DNA of 64,000 bases from Gemmatimonadota bacterium (GTDB taxonomy: Bacteria > Latescibacterota > UBA2968 > UBA8231): positions 1-64,000 of the forward strand of contig JABHFS010000083.1 of NCBI GenBank assembly GCA_018672475.1, in the 5' to 3' direction. A model generated the notes under the pieces. The model did not search any database. It was not told where the DNA came from and was given only the letters and a program-made list of their open reading frames with translations. Of this stretch, positions 17,147 to 27,715 are shown piece after piece. The position numbers were made by a program, and so were the translations under genes. The number at the start of each line of letters is the position of its first letter. Position 1 is the first letter of the stretch.

Positions 17147-17190
17147 CTAAAAACAGATCGCCCCACCTTATTTGCAGGCAGGGCGATCGT
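17147..17190 (-). terminator. Rho-independent terminator ending the ndk-to-ppiD operon
   Basis: On the minus strand CGATCGCCC pairs with GGGCGATC across a 17-base loop and is followed by TGTTTTTAG. It directly follows the ppiD-like stop at 17197, which supports that gene as the end of the long operon. Confidence 0.75.
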
Positions 17191-17196
17191 GTTCGT

Positions 17197-19020
17197 TTAA
17201 AACGTGAAAAAGCGGTGTCTATTGTCTTCGATCTGGGCCGTCTCATAAATGTGTGCGAACCAATTCTGCACGGCTTCCTGCTGACGCTGGGCTTGTAGTT
17301 GCGTGGTGAACTCCTCTCGCTGCTCCTCGAAGAGCGCCTCGTCCACCGGCGTCTTCTCTATCGTCCGCAACAAATAGGCACCTTGATATCCGCCTGCGGA
17401 GATTTTGACCACCTCGCTGAGTTGGTCCTTTTCAAGACGGAACGCGGTAGCGATAACCGCATTGCTACGGCCGATACCCGGCACCGCCCCAGTGCGCGCG
17501 AAAGCCTCCGGCGCACTATGCTGCAAACCGGACTTTTGCGCCGCCTGTTCCATATCGGTTCCGGCGGCGATCTCACGCTGTACCGCCTGGAGCGTATTCG
17601 CTGCGACATCGACCTTCTTGCGATTGCGCACCATCCGTTCGACCTGCTCCTTCACCTCAGCCAACGGTGCCGTGCCCTCGGAGCGTTTGTCCACCAGTTG
17701 CGCAATCCACAACCCCCGATCACTATCCACGACCTCGCTGGTTGTACCCGACTTCTGATCAAAAAACCAATTGACCAGCCAAGCCGTGCCCGAGCCCAGC
17801 GCCGGAATGCCTTGGTCCTTCTGCAGAAAACCCGTCGTCGCCGCTTCGATGCCCGACGCGGTCAACGCCGAACCGAAACCACCGGTTACAGCCTTCTCTT
17901 GAAACTCATCGGCCCATTCCCGCAGTTGATCCTCGGTTTTGCGCGAGGCCTTGTAATTGAGCAGGATATGGCGGGCGTGTATTTTTTGCTCGCCGTCTTC
18001 CTCCAAGCGCTCTTCGACCTTTATCAGGTGCCAACCGAAACGCGTCTGCACCGGTTCGGAAATCTCGCCGGCCTCTAACGCGAAAGCCGCGTCGGCGAAG
18101 GCCGGGACCATCCGGTCGCGGGCGAACGTGCCTAGATCGCCTCCCTTGGCCGCCGAGCCCGGATCGTCGGATACCGCCTCGGCCAATTCGGCGAAATCAG
18201 CACCGGCCTCGATTTCCTGACGCAGGAGCCCAATTTCCTCGGCGATCTGCAGCGAGTCCTCGGCGCTGGCGGTCTTGGGAAAATAAGCGTATTCGAGACT
18301 CACCTCGTCCGGGTGCTCGTAGTCGGCGATAGACTCCTGGTAATAGGCCGCCAAATCGGCGTCGGTGACTTCGACGGCATCATCGGCTACGCCATTGCCC
18401 GGGGCGAATACGTATTCCACCCGCACCTTCTCGTTGGCTTCCTCAAAACGGCGGCGCGCCTCGCCCGGGCTAACCTGCACCATACCCATCAGGGTCCGCT
18501 GCAACTTGTAGCCAAGCAGCTGCTGTCTGAGCATGCCTTCTATTTGCATTACGAAAGCGAGATTATTGGGATCGCGCAGGTTGGCCTGATCGCCTATGAA
18601 TTGGGTGTATTTGCCCATATCAAACTGCCCCTCGGTCTGGAAGGCCTCAATGGCCTGGACCGCCGGCGGGGGGTTGTTTCGCGTATAGAACGCCAACTCC
18701 TTATCCGTAACCTCGATTCCTAGCCGCTCGATCTCCTGAGACAAGAGGATATCGCGGATATAGCCGTCCCAGATCTGGCTAACCAGTTGTCCTTGGTCCG
18801 GGGGTTGGTCCTGCGGTGCCTGTCGCGCCAATTGACGCAACGCACCCTGGAAATCCTTCAGCGTAATCGTCTCGCCATTGACGACGCCGACGACGTCGCC
18901 TACGTCCTCTTGGCCCGGTCCTGAATAATCCGCACCCCACTCGACGACAATCAGGCCGACGAAGGCGAAGATCACAAACCACAGGACAATTCCCGTTTTT
19001 TCGCGCAATAAAGTCATCAT
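17197..19020 (-). CDS. PpiD/SurA-like membrane-anchored peptidyl-prolyl isomerase
   Basis: 607 residues. One N-terminal transmembrane segment (residues about 10-28) is followed by a SurA_N-like segment with [11 protein letters not shown], a parvulin PPIase domain around [23 protein letters not shown] and [16 protein letters not shown] segments, and a long C-terminal helical region. The layout is that of PpiD, which helps newly exported envelope proteins fold. The start ATG overlaps the upstream ABC gene stop as ATGA, so the gene is translationally coupled. A terminator follows. Confidence 0.87.
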   Translation of the reverse strand: MMTLLREKTGIVLWFVIFAFVGLIVVEWGADYSGPGQEDVGDVVGVVNGETITLKDFQGALRQLARQAPQDQPPDQGQLVSQIWDGYIRDILLSQEIERLGIEVTDKELAFYTRNNPPPAVQAIEAFQTEGQFDMGKYTQFIGDQANLRDPNNLAFVMQIEGMLRQQLLGYKLQRTLMGMVQVSPGEARRRFEEANEKVRVEYVFAPGNGVADDAVEVTDADLAAYYQESIADYEHPDEVSLEYAYFPKTASAEDSLQIAEEIGLLRQEIEAGADFAELAEAVSDDPGSAAKGGDLGTFARDRMVPAFADAAFALEAGEISEPVQTRFGWHLIKVEERLEEDGEQKIHARHILLNYKASRKTEDQLREWADEFQEKAVTGGFGSALTASGIEAATTGFLQKDQGIPALGSGTAWLVNWFFDQKSGTTSEVVDSDRGLWIAQLVDKRSEGTAPLAEVKEQVERMVRNRKKVDVAANTLQAVQREIAAGTDMEQAAQKSGLQHSAPEAFARTGAVPGIGRSNAVIATAFRLEKDQLSEVVKISAGGYQGAYLLRTIEKTPVDEALFEEQREEFTTQLQAQRQQEAVQNWFAHIYETAQIEDNRHRFFTF

Positions 19021-20066
19021 AAGCTTTTGCTCTCCCGCTCTCTAATCTCTCCGTTTGCCGCGTCCGTCTCCAACTCGGCCTTGACTTCCGCGGGATAGCG
19101 CAGCAGACAGGCCGTGCAGTGTCCGTCGCCTATATCAACCAGGCGCGGCACGACGCGGGTACATATATCTTCGCGCTCCGGACAGCGCGGATGAAAAGGA
19201 CATCCGGAAGGCACGTTAGCCGGATTCGGCACGTCTCCCTGGAGGACGGTGCGACTCCGGGCGACCTGTGGGTCGGGCACCGGCACAGCCGATAGCAGCG
19301 CCCGAGTATAAGGGTGCGATGGATGCCCGTAGAGTTCCTCGCGACGCGCTATTTCCACCACGCGCCCCAAATACATCACCGCCACCCGATCCGATATGTG
19401 CTGCACCACGCTCAAGTCATGGGCGATAAACATATAGGTTAGCCCGAGATCGCGCTGTAAATCCTGCAGCAGATTGATGATCTGCGCCTGTATCGACACG
19501 TCCAGCGCCGATACCGGTTCGTCGGCGACTATAAAGCGTGGACTAACCGCCAAAGCACGGGCGATGCCGATGCGCTGGCGCTGCCCACCGGAAAACTCGT
19601 GCGGATAACGCCTGGCGTAACTAGGCGACAACCCAACGATCTCAAGCAAATGCTCGACCCGCCCGGCCAACTCGTCGCGTGCAGCGAGGCGGTGAACCTT
19701 CAACGCTTCACCAATGATCCCACCGACAGTCATCCGCGGATTGAGCGACGAATAAGGATCCTGGAAGATGATCTGCATCTGCCGCCGCCGGGCCCGCATC
19801 TCTTCCTTGCCCAATTGCAGCAGATCGACCCCCTCAAAAAAGACCTGCCCCGCTGTCGCATCCAATAAGCGCAACATCAACCGGCCCAGCGTCGTCTTGC
19901 CGCAACCGCTCTCACCAACAACCCCCAAGGTCTCGCCGGGATACACGACGAGGTCGACTCCGTCGACGGCCTTGACCTGGGCTTGGACCCGCCCCCAAAC
20001 CCCGCTGCGCACAGGGAAGTATTTTTTTAGTCCCCTGACTTCGACCAAAGGCGCGGTCTCGCTCAT
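19017..20066 (-). CDS. Peptide/nickel-type ABC transporter ATPase (DppF/OppF-like)
   Basis: 349-residue ABC ATPase. Walker A is GESGCGKTT, the signature [13 protein letters not shown], Walker [15 protein letters not shown]. The C-terminal oligopeptide/HPY extension carries the usual cysteine cluster ([14 protein letters not shown], then a later CTAC). It pairs with the DppD-like ATPase 20063-21055. No permease or binding-protein gene lies beside them, so the membrane partners must be encoded elsewhere. Genes overlap by four bases at both ends. Confidence 0.9.
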   Translation of the reverse strand: MSETAPLVEVRGLKKYFPVRSGVWGRVQAQVKAVDGVDLVVYPGETLGVVGESGCGKTTLGRLMLRLLDATAGQVFFEGVDLLQLGKEEMRARRRQMQIIFQDPYSSLNPRMTVGGIIGEALKVHRLAARDELAGRVEHLLEIVGLSPSYARRYPHEFSGGQRQRIGIARALAVSPRFIVADEPVSALDVSIQAQIINLLQDLQRDLGLTYMFIAHDLSVVQHISDRVAVMYLGRVVEIARREELYGHPSHPYTRALLSAVPVPDPQVARSRTVLQGDVPNPANVPSGCPFHPRCPEREDICTRVVPRLVDIGDGHCTACLLRYPAEVKAELETDAANGEIRERESKSL

Positions 20067-21055
20067 TTCTCCACCGAAGCCTCTTCCGCCTTCCAGCAGC
20101 TTACCCAGTGGTCCGGCTCAATTTCAACCAACGGCGCCTCTTCTGCCCGACAGCGGTCATCGGCTAACGTGCAACGCGGCGCGAACCGGCACCCCAGCGG
20201 GAAGGCACGGGCGTCGGGCACCATGCCCGGAATGATATCCAACCGCTGTTGCCCTTCGTCAAGGCGCGGGATCGAGCGCAACAAACCGCGCGTGTACGGA
20301 TGCATCGGTCGTGCAAAAATCGCCCCGGTATCCGCATATTCGACAATCTGGCCGGCGTACATCACCGCCACCTGGTCGGCGACTTCGGCGATCACCCCTA
20401 AGTCGTGGGTAATCATCAGAATCGCCATCTGCAACTCTTCCTGCAATCGCTCCAGCAGCTCTAGGATCTGCGCCTGTATCGTCACGTCGAGGGCGGTGGT
20501 CGGCTCGTCGGCGATCAACAGGTCCGGATTGCACGAAAGGGCCATTGCGATCATCACCCGTTGGCGCATCCCGCCCGAAAGCTGGTGCGGATATTCGTCG
20601 ATCCGTTGTTCCGGCGCGGAGATGCCCACCAGTTCCAGCATCTCGATCGCCCTGTTACGAGCCTCCTGCTTCGAAACCTGTTGGTGCAGGATCACCGACT
20701 CGGCGATCTGGAAACCGCAGGTCAACACCGGGTTGAGGCTGGTCATCGGCTCCTGGAAGATCATCGCGATCTCGTCACCGCGGATCTGGCACATCTTCTC
20801 TTCGTCGAGCGCGAGTAAATCGCGCCCATTGAGCAAAATCTGCCCAGACTCGATCCGGCCCGGCGGATCCGCCACCAGCCTCATTACGGAGAGGGCACTG
20901 ACGCTCTTACCGCAACCGCTCTCACCAACGATGCCCAAAGTCTTGCCCTTGCCGACCGAGAACGAGACGCCGTCGACCGCACGACCGACGCCTTCTTCGG
21001 TATGAAAATACGTCCGCAGGTCACGGACCTCAAGCAAGGGCTCCTGCACAATCAT
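20063..21055 (-). CDS. Peptide/nickel-type ABC transporter ATPase (DppD/OppD-like)
   Basis: 330-residue ABC ATPase with Walker [10 protein letters not shown], signature [13 protein letters not shown] and Walker [15 protein letters not shown]. The C-terminal CRFAPRC ... CRAEE cysteine pattern marks the D-type subunit, typical of the oligopeptide/dipeptide transporter pair. It is overlapped by four bases with the octanoyltransferase gene upstream and the F-type ATPase downstream. Substrate, whether peptide or another ligand, cannot be told without the binding protein. Confidence 0.9.
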   Translation of the reverse strand: MIVQEPLLEVRDLRTYFHTEEGVGRAVDGVSFSVGKGKTLGIVGESGCGKSVSALSVMRLVADPPGRIESGQILLNGRDLLALDEEKMCQIRGDEIAMIFQEPMTSLNPVLTCGFQIAESVILHQQVSKQEARNRAIEMLELVGISAPEQRIDEYPHQLSGGMRQRVMIAMALSCNPDLLIADEPTTALDVTIQAQILELLERLQEELQMAILMITHDLGVIAEVADQVAVMYAGQIVEYADTGAIFARPMHPYTRGLLRSIPRLDEGQQRLDIIPGMVPDARAFPLGCRFAPRCTLADDRCRAEEAPLVEIEPDHWVSCWKAEEASVEK

Positions 21056-21870
21056 GCACCGACCTCCTCTAATGCGACTGGCGACTGGCCACCCGCAAAT
21101 TCCGTCGTGCGCCCCACCTCATCCGCGTGCAACTCGTCCCGACGCGTCTCCACCCCCAACCTTTCTTCGAACCCCATGATCAGACAAGCCACCAATTCGT
21201 CGCGGCTCACCCGACGCGTAGTGCATTCGCCCAGATCGATACTGCTCTCCTTCAACATCGCGGTCCATTGCTCTCGCCGCTCGTCGTCAATGCGCATCAA
21301 TTCCGGCAAACGCTCGTGCGCCGGTCCGAGCAAGATCGATCCGTGTTGCAGCAAACCATCGCGGAAACGCCGTTGCGCGCTACCGACCAACTTTCGCCCC
21401 TGGCACTTGAGTTCCCAACGCGCCGTACTGCTGAAACAAGGCGAAGTCGCCCGGGGCCCCTGCGACCGCTCAATCGGGCGACGGACTCGCTCCACTTCAA
21501 CCGCGGCACCGAAAAGGCGCAGCCCCACCGCCAAACATTCGGCGATCGTCCGGTGCGCCCCCTCTACCCCCTCACCACCCCCATTTAAATCGCGGGGATC
21601 ACAGACGACGCTATAGGTCAGTTCCTCCCAATGCAACACGGCACGACCGCCGGTGGGCCGGCGCACTATATCGATACCCAACGCGCTGCAAACCGCCGAA
21701 TCCACTTCGCGCTCGAACCGCTGACCATAACCACAAGAGACGGCCGGCGGATCCCAATCGTAAAAACGCAGTACCGGGCTCTTTGCCACCCCTTGAGCCA
21801 AGACCTGGTCGACGGCCATATTATAGGCGCCGTCGTTTGCCCCCGTGTCAATGACACGCCAGCGCGCCAT
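21052..21870 (-). CDS. lipM: Lipoate/octanoyl transferase (LipM-type)
   Basis: 272-residue member of the biotin/lipoate A/B protein ligase family. Features are the AYNMAVDQ start, [11 protein letters not shown], the SPCF segment with a candidate acyl-thioester cysteine, [11 protein letters not shown] with the conserved Lys, and LLQHGSILL. The Cys next to GRKLVGSAQ fits octanoyl-[GcvH]:protein octanoyltransferase LipM rather than ATP-using LplA. It overlaps the rnc stop by one base (TAATG) and the DppD gene by four. Its place in an operon that also makes acyl carrier protein is sensible, since octanoyl-ACP is the donor. Confidence 0.8.
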   Translation of the reverse strand: MARWRVIDTGANDGAYNMAVDQVLAQGVAKSPVLRFYDWDPPAVSCGYGQRFEREVDSAVCSALGIDIVRRPTGGRAVLHWEELTYSVVCDPRDLNGGGEGVEGAHRTIAECLAVGLRLFGAAVEVERVRRPIERSQGPRATSPCFSSTARWELKCQGRKLVGSAQRRFRDGLLQHGSILLGPAHERLPELMRIDDERREQWTAMLKESSIDLGECTTRRVSRDELVACLIMGFEERLGVETRRDELHADEVGRTTEFAGGQSPVALEEVGA

Positions 21871-22625
21871 TACAGGGCTTCCAAGAACTTCAATGCATCT
21901 TTGGCCGCCATCTGCTGCGCTTCTTTCTTGCTGCGCCCCTGCCCGCGCCCAATGCGCTCACCGGTAATGTTGACCTCGACGCTGAAAACCTTATCGTGGT
22001 CAGGCCCTTCCTCCGAATGCACCAGATAGCGCGGGTGGCCGTTGCCCAAGCTCTGGGAGTGTTCGAGCAGCTTGCTCTTGAAATTGATATAGTCGTCTTG
22101 CTTGATCAGCTCGTGAAAATCGTCGAGCAACGCGCGCTGTACGAAACCGCGGCAAGGCTCCAAACCGCCATCGATATATATCGCCCCGATCAACGACTCG
22201 AAGGCATCAGAGAGAATCGAGGGTTGCCGCCCCCCCCCGGAATCACGCTCCTCCACACTGAGCAACACAAAAGCATCTAAACCAAATTTGCGCGCCTGAC
22301 GCGCCAACACCGTGCGACTGACCAATAGCGATTTCATCTGGGTCAAGTCACCCTCGCGCTTGTCCTCGAAACTGCGGAAGAGAAACTCGGCCACCAGAAC
22401 ATCCAACACCGCGTCACCGAGAAACTCAAGTCGCTCATTTGACTCGATACCGCTGCCCTGCTTTGCATAGACATACGAGCGATGTTTGAGCGCCTTGATC
22501 AGTAATCCGGTCTCCTGGAATCGATAGCCCACCATATCCTCAAGCGTGCGCAGCGACTCGAACGAAAGTTCTTCGGTGCCATCACTCGACTTGAAGCGGT
22601 TCCAGAGATCCGAAAGCCAGCCCAT
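21870..22625 (-). CDS. rnc: Ribonuclease III
   Basis: 251 residues. The RNase III signature NERLEFLGDAVL is present, followed by a second metal-binding region (SDAFESLIGAIYIDGG). A C-terminal double-stranded RNA-binding domain (FKSKLLEHSQSLG ... RGQGRSKKEAQQMAAKDAL) completes the protein. It processes rRNA and structured mRNA. It is in the order acpP-fabF-rnc, a common bacterial arrangement. Confidence 0.95.
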   Translation of the reverse strand: MGWLSDLWNRFKSSDGTEELSFESLRTLEDMVGYRFQETGLLIKALKHRSYVYAKQGSGIESNERLEFLGDAVLDVLVAEFLFRSFEDKREGDLTQMKSLLVSRTVLARQARKFGLDAFVLLSVEERDSGGGRQPSILSDAFESLIGAIYIDGGLEPCRGFVQRALLDDFHELIKQDDYINFKSKLLEHSQSLGNGHPRYLVHSEEGPDHDKVFSVEVNITGERIGRGQGRSKKEAQQMAAKDALKFLEAL

Positions 22626-22658
22626 AAAACCTACTATAGAGACGGGAAAGTTAAAGGC

Positions 22659-23903
22659 TCAGTCCGCGAAACGACCGAAGACCAGCGCCACGTTATGACC
22701 GCCAAAACCAAAAGAATTATTGAGAACGTAATTTACCCCAATCTCCCGCGCCTGGTTGGGTACACAGTCCAAGTCGCACTCCGGATCCGGATTCTCATAG
22801 TTGATTGTCGGTGGCAAAATTCCGTTTTTGAGGGCCATAATGCAAGCGACACTCTCGACCGCCCCGGCCGCCCCCAATAAATGCCCTGTCATCGATTTAG
22901 TCGAACTGATGGCCATCTTATCGGTATAGCCGTCGAAAACCGTCTTGATCGCCGTCGTCTCCTGGCTATCGCCCATCGGCGTCGAAGTGCCGTGGGCGTT
23001 GACATAACCGATATCGCCAGGATGTAAACCAGCGTCCTTCAAGGCAATGCGCATTGCCCGGGTGCCGCCCTCGGCCTGCGGTGCCATCGCCGTCTGATGA
23101 TAGGCGTCGGCGGTAAACCCCAAACCCAGAAACTCGCCGTAGATCACGGCCCCGCGCCTTTTGGCGTGTTCCAACTCCTCCAACACGACACCGCCTGCTC
23201 CTTCACCGAGCACAAAACCGTCGCGCTCCGCGTCAAAAGGCCGACTGGCCCGCGCGGGCTCGTCGTTGCGGGTCGATAGCGCCTTAGCCGAAGCGAAACC
23301 AGCGACGGAAATGGAAGTGACCGCCGCTTCAGATCCACCAGTCACCATCACGTCCGCTTCATCGTACTGGATTTTACGCGCGGCCTCGCCCAAGGCATGG
23401 CTGGCCGACGAACAGGCCGATACGGTCGCGTAGTTCGGCCCCTTGGCACCGAGCACCATCGAGATCATACCCGCGGCCATATCGGAAATCATCATCGGCA
23501 CATAAAACGGGCTAATGCGTTTCGGCCCTTTCTCCATCAGGACGGTGTGCTGTTTCTCATGGGTTGTGATCCCGCCAATGCCCGAGCCCCAAATAACCCC
23601 CACTCGCTCAGCGTCGACCGCTTCCATGTCCAAACCGGCATGGGCGACCGCCTGCAAACCGACATACATAGCGTAATGGGTGAAAGGGTCGTTTCGCCGC
23701 ACATCCTTGCGATCAAGCGCGGACTCTGGATCGAAATCTTTGATCTCCCCGGCAATCCTGGCCCGGTGCCCGGAAGCGTCGAACTTGGTAATCGGCCCGA
23801 TCCCCGAACGCCCGTTCACCAATGCGTCCCAGAACGAATCCAGGTCGTTGCCATTGGGGGCCAACGCCCCCAAACCCGTAACTACAACTCTACGTCTAGA
23901 CAC
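22659..23903 (-). CDS. fabF: Beta-ketoacyl-ACP synthase II
   Basis: 414 residues, full length. The Cys-His-His catalytic triad is visible: Cys in TVSACSSASHALG, His in NAHGTSTPMGD, His in STKSMTGHLLGAAGA. The N-terminus reads VVVTGLGALAPNG and the C-terminus NNSFGFGGHN. It elongates acyl-ACP with malonyl-ACP. It is 15 bp after acpP and precedes rnc. Confidence 0.96.
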   Translation of the reverse strand: MSRRRVVVTGLGALAPNGNDLDSFWDALVNGRSGIGPITKFDASGHRARIAGEIKDFDPESALDRKDVRRNDPFTHYAMYVGLQAVAHAGLDMEAVDAERVGVIWGSGIGGITTHEKQHTVLMEKGPKRISPFYVPMMISDMAAGMISMVLGAKGPNYATVSACSSASHALGEAARKIQYDEADVMVTGGSEAAVTSISVAGFASAKALSTRNDEPARASRPFDAERDGFVLGEGAGGVVLEELEHAKRRGAVIYGEFLGLGFTADAYHQTAMAPQAEGGTRAMRIALKDAGLHPGDIGYVNAHGTSTPMGDSQETTAIKTVFDGYTDKMAISSTKSMTGHLLGAAGAVESVACIMALKNGILPPTINYENPDPECDLDCVPNQAREIGVNYVLNNSFGFGGHNVALVFGRFAD

Positions 23904-23918
23904 TTACTGCGCCTCCGC

Positions 23919-24158
23919 TCAAGCCTTGCTGTTCTCTTCCAGGTATTTTATCGCGTTGTTAACCGTCACCATTTTCTCGGCGTCTTCGTCCGGAATATCG
24001 ATCCCGAATTCCTCTTCAAAGGCCATGACCAACTCGACCGTATCAAGTGAATCGGCGCCCAGGTCATCGATAAAAGAGGCCTGGGGGGTCACCTGATCCT
24101 GACTCACGCCCAACTGCTCGACGACCAGGTCCTTTACGCGCTCATCAATATTAGCCAT
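23919..24158 (-). CDS. acpP: Acyl carrier protein
   Basis: 79-residue ACP. The phosphopantetheine Ser is in [10 protein letters not shown]. The open frame extends upstream to 24197, but [10 protein letters not shown] at 24158 is the normal start, with AGGGG eight bases before. The acidic four-helix pattern and length are typical. It carries the growing chain for the surrounding Fab enzymes and probably for octanoyl transfer by LipM. Confidence 0.96.
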   Translation of the reverse strand: MANIDERVKDLVVEQLGVSQDQVTPQASFIDDLGADSLDTVELVMAFEEEFGIDIPDEDAEKMVTVNNAIKYLEENSKA

Positions 24159-24251
24159 TTCGTTTTCCCCTTGGATAGTGGGTGGATAGTGCAACAAATG
24201 TCTTTACATCGTCAAATATAGTTGACTTACGATCTCTTTTTCAACCGCTAC

Positions 24252-24998
24252 CTACATAACCATCCCGCCATCGACCGCCAAAACCTGGCCGGTGATATAA
24301 GCGGCTTGCTCGGAAGCCAGAAAAGCGACCGCGTGCGCTACGTCCTCTGGCGTCCCCGCCCGACCCAAAGGCACGCCGGCCAACATCTGTTGCTGAATCT
24401 CTTCAGCCAACTCACCGGTCATCCCCGTATCGGGGACCAAACCCGGCGCCACGGCGTTGGCGGTGATACCGCGCGAAGCCAACTCGCGCGCCAAACTCTT
24501 GGTCAGACCGATCAACCCAGCTTTCGACGCCGCATAATTGGCCTGACCGGCATTGCCCTGTAAACCAACCACTGAGGTAATATTGATAATCCGCCCGCCG
24601 CGCGCCTTGAGCATCGGCCGCACCGCCGCTTTGGCGCAGTTAAAGGCCCCCTTGAGATTGATCGCCAGCACCTCGTCCCAATCCTCTTCTTTCATCCGCA
24701 TCAACAAGCCATCGCGGGTAATGCCAGCATTGTTGACCAATACATCCAAACGGCCCAATTCCCCGATCGTCGCCTCAATTAGTTCGCCGGCCTGTTTTGT
24801 GTTGGCGACGTCGGTCTGGCGCACCAGGCAACGGCGCCCAAAGCCCTCGATCTCAGTTGCGACCGCACCGGCCGCCTCGACATTGCGTGCGCAAATCGCC
24901 AGATCTGCACCCTCTGTGGCCAAACGCAACGCGATAGCCCGACCTATCCCCCGCGACCCCCCCGTCACCAGCGCGACTTTTCCGTCCAATAGCCCCAT
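24252..24998 (-). CDS. fabG: 3-oxoacyl-ACP reductase
   Basis: 248-residue short-chain dehydrogenase. The NADP motif is TGGSRGIGRAIA. The catalytic Ser-Tyr-Lys is in NITSVVGLQ and NYAASKAGLIGL. A TTG start further upstream (25007) overlaps fabD, but ATG at 24998 follows GGGAG and matches the family N-terminus (LLDGKVALVTGG). It reduces beta-ketoacyl-ACP. It lies 1 bp after fabD and 93 bp before acpP. Confidence 0.95.
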   Translation of the reverse strand: MGLLDGKVALVTGGSRGIGRAIALRLATEGADLAICARNVEAAGAVATEIEGFGRRCLVRQTDVANTKQAGELIEATIGELGRLDVLVNNAGITRDGLLMRMKEEDWDEVLAINLKGAFNCAKAAVRPMLKARGGRIINITSVVGLQGNAGQANYAASKAGLIGLTKSLARELASRGITANAVAPGLVPDTGMTGELAEEIQQQMLAGVPLGRAGTPEDVAHAVAFLASEQAAYITGQVLAVDGGMVM

Positions 24999-24999
24999 A

Positions 25000-25929
25000 T
25001 CACCCAACTCCCTTAGCTACTGCAATTTCCTCTACCTTGCCAGCGCAATCTACCACGAGCCCACGCTCGATCCGGCGCACTAAGCCCTTTAACACCGCTC
25101 CAGGTCCGATTTCATAAGCGCGATCAATGCCCATCACCGCCAGTTTGCGCACCGTTTCGGTCCAACGCACTGAGCTGGTAATCTGCTGAATCAAATGCGA
25201 GCGCAGTTCCTCTGGGTCCACGACCGGAGCCGCCGAAACATTGGTCAGCACGGGCACTCGAGGCGCAACGATAGGCGCGGCCTGCAACAACGCCTCCATC
25301 TGCTCGGCAGCCGGTTGCATCAAGGGCGAATGGAAAGCCCCGCTGACGGCCAGTTCGATAAATCGTTTGGCGCCGGCGCCCAAGGCCAATTCTCCGAGTC
25401 GCGCGACCGCGGCCTGCTCACCGGATACGACGACCTGACCCGGCGCGTTGAAATTCGCCGCGACCACCACCCCCACATCCGCCGCCTGTTCGCAAAGCGT
25501 TGTAATCTGGGCGTCGTCTAAACCGATCACCACCCCCATTGCCCCGGGCCGCGCCCCCCCTGCGGCCTGCATCAATTTACCGCGTGGTCCGACTAACGCC
25601 AGAGCTGCCTCAAAAGACAGCGCCCCAGCCGCCACTAATGCCGAGTATTCACCGAGGCTATGCCCTGCCACGGCGATCGGCTCCAGCCCTTTTGCCATGA
25701 GCAACTCACAAGCAGCAACGCTGTGTACAAAGACCGCCGGTTGCGTAACCTCGGTCTGCATCAGCCGGTCTTCCGGCCCCTCGAAACAGATCTGGCTGAG
25801 CTTGAAGCCCAAGGCCTCGTCGGCCTGGGCAAAGCGCTCGCGCACCGACTCGTACTGCTCAAATAAATCCCGAGCCATACCGACCACCTGCGAAGCCTGA
25901 CCCGGAAATAAAAAAGCGCAACCGCCCAT
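25000..25929 (-). CDS. fabD: Malonyl-CoA:ACP transacylase
   Basis: 309 residues. The nucleophile Ser sits in GHSLGEYSALV, the N-terminus AFLFPGQASQ is typical, and the conserved His is seen in VSGAFHSPLM. The frame extends back to 25980, but the start at 25929 (MGGCAFLFPG) lies just after the fabH stop and fits the family. It charges ACP with malonate. It is within 1 bp of both fabH and fabG. Confidence 0.95.
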   Translation of the reverse strand: MGGCAFLFPGQASQVVGMARDLFEQYESVRERFAQADEALGFKLSQICFEGPEDRLMQTEVTQPAVFVHSVAACELLMAKGLEPIAVAGHSLGEYSALVAAGALSFEAALALVGPRGKLMQAAGGARPGAMGVVIGLDDAQITTLCEQAADVGVVVAANFNAPGQVVVSGEQAAVARLGELALGAGAKRFIELAVSGAFHSPLMQPAAEQMEALLQAAPIVAPRVPVLTNVSAAPVVDPEELRSHLIQQITSSVRWTETVRKLAVMGIDRAYEIGPGAVLKGLVRRIERGLVVDCAGKVEEIAVAKGVG

Positions 25930-25930
25930 T

Positions 25931-26938
25931 TCAGTTTCCCCAGCGAAAAAGAACGCTGCCCCAAGTGAGCCCACCACCAACCCCGGTCATCAGCAGGAGA
26001 TCGCCCGCTTGCAGCCGGCCTTCGTTGACCGCTTCCGATAGCGCGATCGGAATGGTCGCGGCCGTAGTATTGGCGCAACGGTCGATATTAATCATCACCT
26101 TTTCCGGTGCGAGCCCCATGCGCTGGGCTGCCGCGTCAATTATGCGCCGGTTGGCCTGGTGCGGTACAAAAAGTTTGAGATCGGCACCGGTGAACCCATT
26201 TCGCTCAATCAGGCTCACCGACACTTCGGCCATTTTCACCACCGCGAACTTAAAGACGACAGATCCTTCTTGACGTATGTAGTGTAAACCCCTATCCACC
26301 GTCTCATGCGAAGGAGGATGCTGACTGCCACCGCCCTTGATGTTCAGGCATTCGACATTCGAGCCGTCGGAGTAGAGTTCAAAATCTATCAATCCAGACT
26401 CGCCGTCCTCGCTGCGCTCCAGGATTACCCCTCCGGCCCCATCGCCAAAGAGCACGCAGGTCGCACGATCTTCAAAATCAAGGACTGTGCTCATCTTGTC
26501 GGCACCGATGACCATCACTCGGCGATGCGCGCCGCTTTCGATAAATTGCGCACCAGTCGCGACGGCAAATACAAAACCAGAACAGGCTGCCGATAAGTCG
26601 TAGGCCCAAGCCCGACTCGCGCCGATCGCGTTTTGCACCAGACACGCTGTCGCGGGGAAAATCATATCGGGCGTTATCGTCGCAACGATAATCAGATCGA
26701 TATCGTCACCAGTAAGCGATCGCCGTTGCAAAAGCCCCTCTGCGACGGCGATCGCCATCTTGGAAGTCGGTTCGTCCTCGGCGAGGAAACGCCGTTCGCT
26801 GATCCCCGTACGCGTACGAATCCATTCGTCGGATGTATCAACGAGTTTTTCAAGATCGGCGTTGGTAACGACCCTCTCGGGCAAAAAATGCTCGGTTGCA
26901 GTAATCGCCGCCCTGTATCTCTTCTCCCGTTCAGCCAC
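25931..26938 (-). CDS. fabH: Beta-ketoacyl-ACP synthase III
   Basis: 335 residues. The Cys-His-Asn catalytic set is present: Cys in SAACSGFVFA, His in VPHQANRRI, Asn in RCANTTAATIP. The ending LLLMTGVGGGLTWGSVLFRW is typical of FabH. It starts fatty-acid chains from acyl-CoA and malonyl-ACP. It is 23 bp after rpmF. plsX, normally between rpmF and fabH, is not here. Confidence 0.95.
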   Translation of the reverse strand: MAEREKRYRAAITATEHFLPERVVTNADLEKLVDTSDEWIRTRTGISERRFLAEDEPTSKMAIAVAEGLLQRRSLTGDDIDLIIVATITPDMIFPATACLVQNAIGASRAWAYDLSAACSGFVFAVATGAQFIESGAHRRVMVIGADKMSTVLDFEDRATCVLFGDGAGGVILERSEDGESGLIDFELYSDGSNVECLNIKGGGSQHPPSHETVDRGLHYIRQEGSVVFKFAVVKMAEVSVSLIERNGFTGADLKLFVPHQANRRIIDAAAQRMGLAPEKVMINIDRCANTTAATIPIALSEAVNEGRLQAGDLLLMTGVGGGLTWGSVLFRWGN

Positions 26939-26961
26939 TCAATCCCCCACCCCGCTATGGC

Positions 26962-27144
26962 CTAAACTTCAGGCTCCATGTATTCGCGGCCTCTATAGTA
27001 GCCGCAACTGGTACAAACGCGATGGGGAAGGGCGGGCTGCCCGCAATGGGCGCAAGTCGTTCTAGCCGCCGCCTTGATCTTCCAGTGAGTGCGCCCCTTG
27101 TCACGGCGACTGCGCGAAATCTTTCTCTTAGGTACTGCTGCCAC
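26962..27144 (-). CDS. rpmF: 50S ribosomal protein L32
   Basis: 60-residue L32. It begins AAVPKRKISRSRRDKGRTHWK and has the zinc-ribbon cysteines CAHCGQ and CTSCGYY. The full set of four cysteines suggests a zinc-containing form. It is preceded by yceD at 12 bp, the usual yceD-rpmF pair. Confidence 0.96.
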   Translation of the reverse strand: MAAVPKRKISRSRRDKGRTHWKIKAAARTTCAHCGQPALPHRVCTSCGYYRGREYMEPEV

Positions 27145-27156
27145 GTCGAGCTCCTT

Positions 27157-27708
27157 TCAGGTGCTTTCTTCTGATGATGAAAATTCGATCTTTCCGAGCG
27201 CGGCCCAACGCGGGTCCGGCTCTTCCTGCTTGCCCTTATTCGGGTCCTCCGTTAGATCCTCGCCGCATTGCGGGCAGTTTCCCTCCGCATTCGGCGTAGG
27301 AAGCCGCATCGGCAGGTCGAGAATAATCGCCTCGCGGATATATTCGCCTATATCCACTTGGCGAGTCCCTGGATCAACGATTTCGATATAACCGTCTTCT
27401 TCGGCCGACTCCAATTCCTCGGGGCTGGCCTGCCTGCGCTGCACCGACAGATGAAACCGGGCCTTGACAGCCTGCTCGGCCGCCTTGAGACAGCGATAAC
27501 AATCGCCAGCGATCTTGCAGGACACCACTCCCTCGAGGTTGAAGTTGTCCATGCTGCGTCGCACTTCGACCTCGGCTTTGACCAACGAGTGAAAGGTGAA
27601 AAACTCGTCCTTGAGCTCCAAGTCCTCGCTACGCAATTCGAGCGAGAAGACATTCTGCCCCTCCTCGAGATCGTCGAGCGTCAGCAAGGCGTGGAAGCTA
27701 TCGGCCAT
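27157..27708 (-). CDS. yceD: YceD family protein (DUF177)
   Basis: 183 residues after trimming the open frame from 27795 to the ATG at 27708, which begins MADSFHALLTLDDL and avoids overlap with ndk. Cysteine pairs CYRC (middle) and CPQCGED (C-terminus) and an acidic C-terminal tail match the DUF177 family, linked to 23S rRNA accumulation. It lies immediately upstream of rpmF, as in many bacteria, and 7 bp after ndk. Confidence 0.9.
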   Translation of the reverse strand: MADSFHALLTLDDLEEGQNVFSLELRSEDLELKDEFFTFHSLVKAEVEVRRSMDNFNLEGVVSCKIAGDCYRCLKAAEQAVKARFHLSVQRRQASPEELESAEEDGYIEIVDPGTRQVDIGEYIREAIILDLPMRLPTPNAEGNCPQCGEDLTEDPNKGKQEEPDPRWAALGKIEFSSSEEST

Positions 27709-27715
27709 GGTTCGT

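Noticed and set aside
19017..21055. Complete peptide transporter operon
   Set aside because: Only the two ATPases are present; no permease or binding-protein gene lies beside them.
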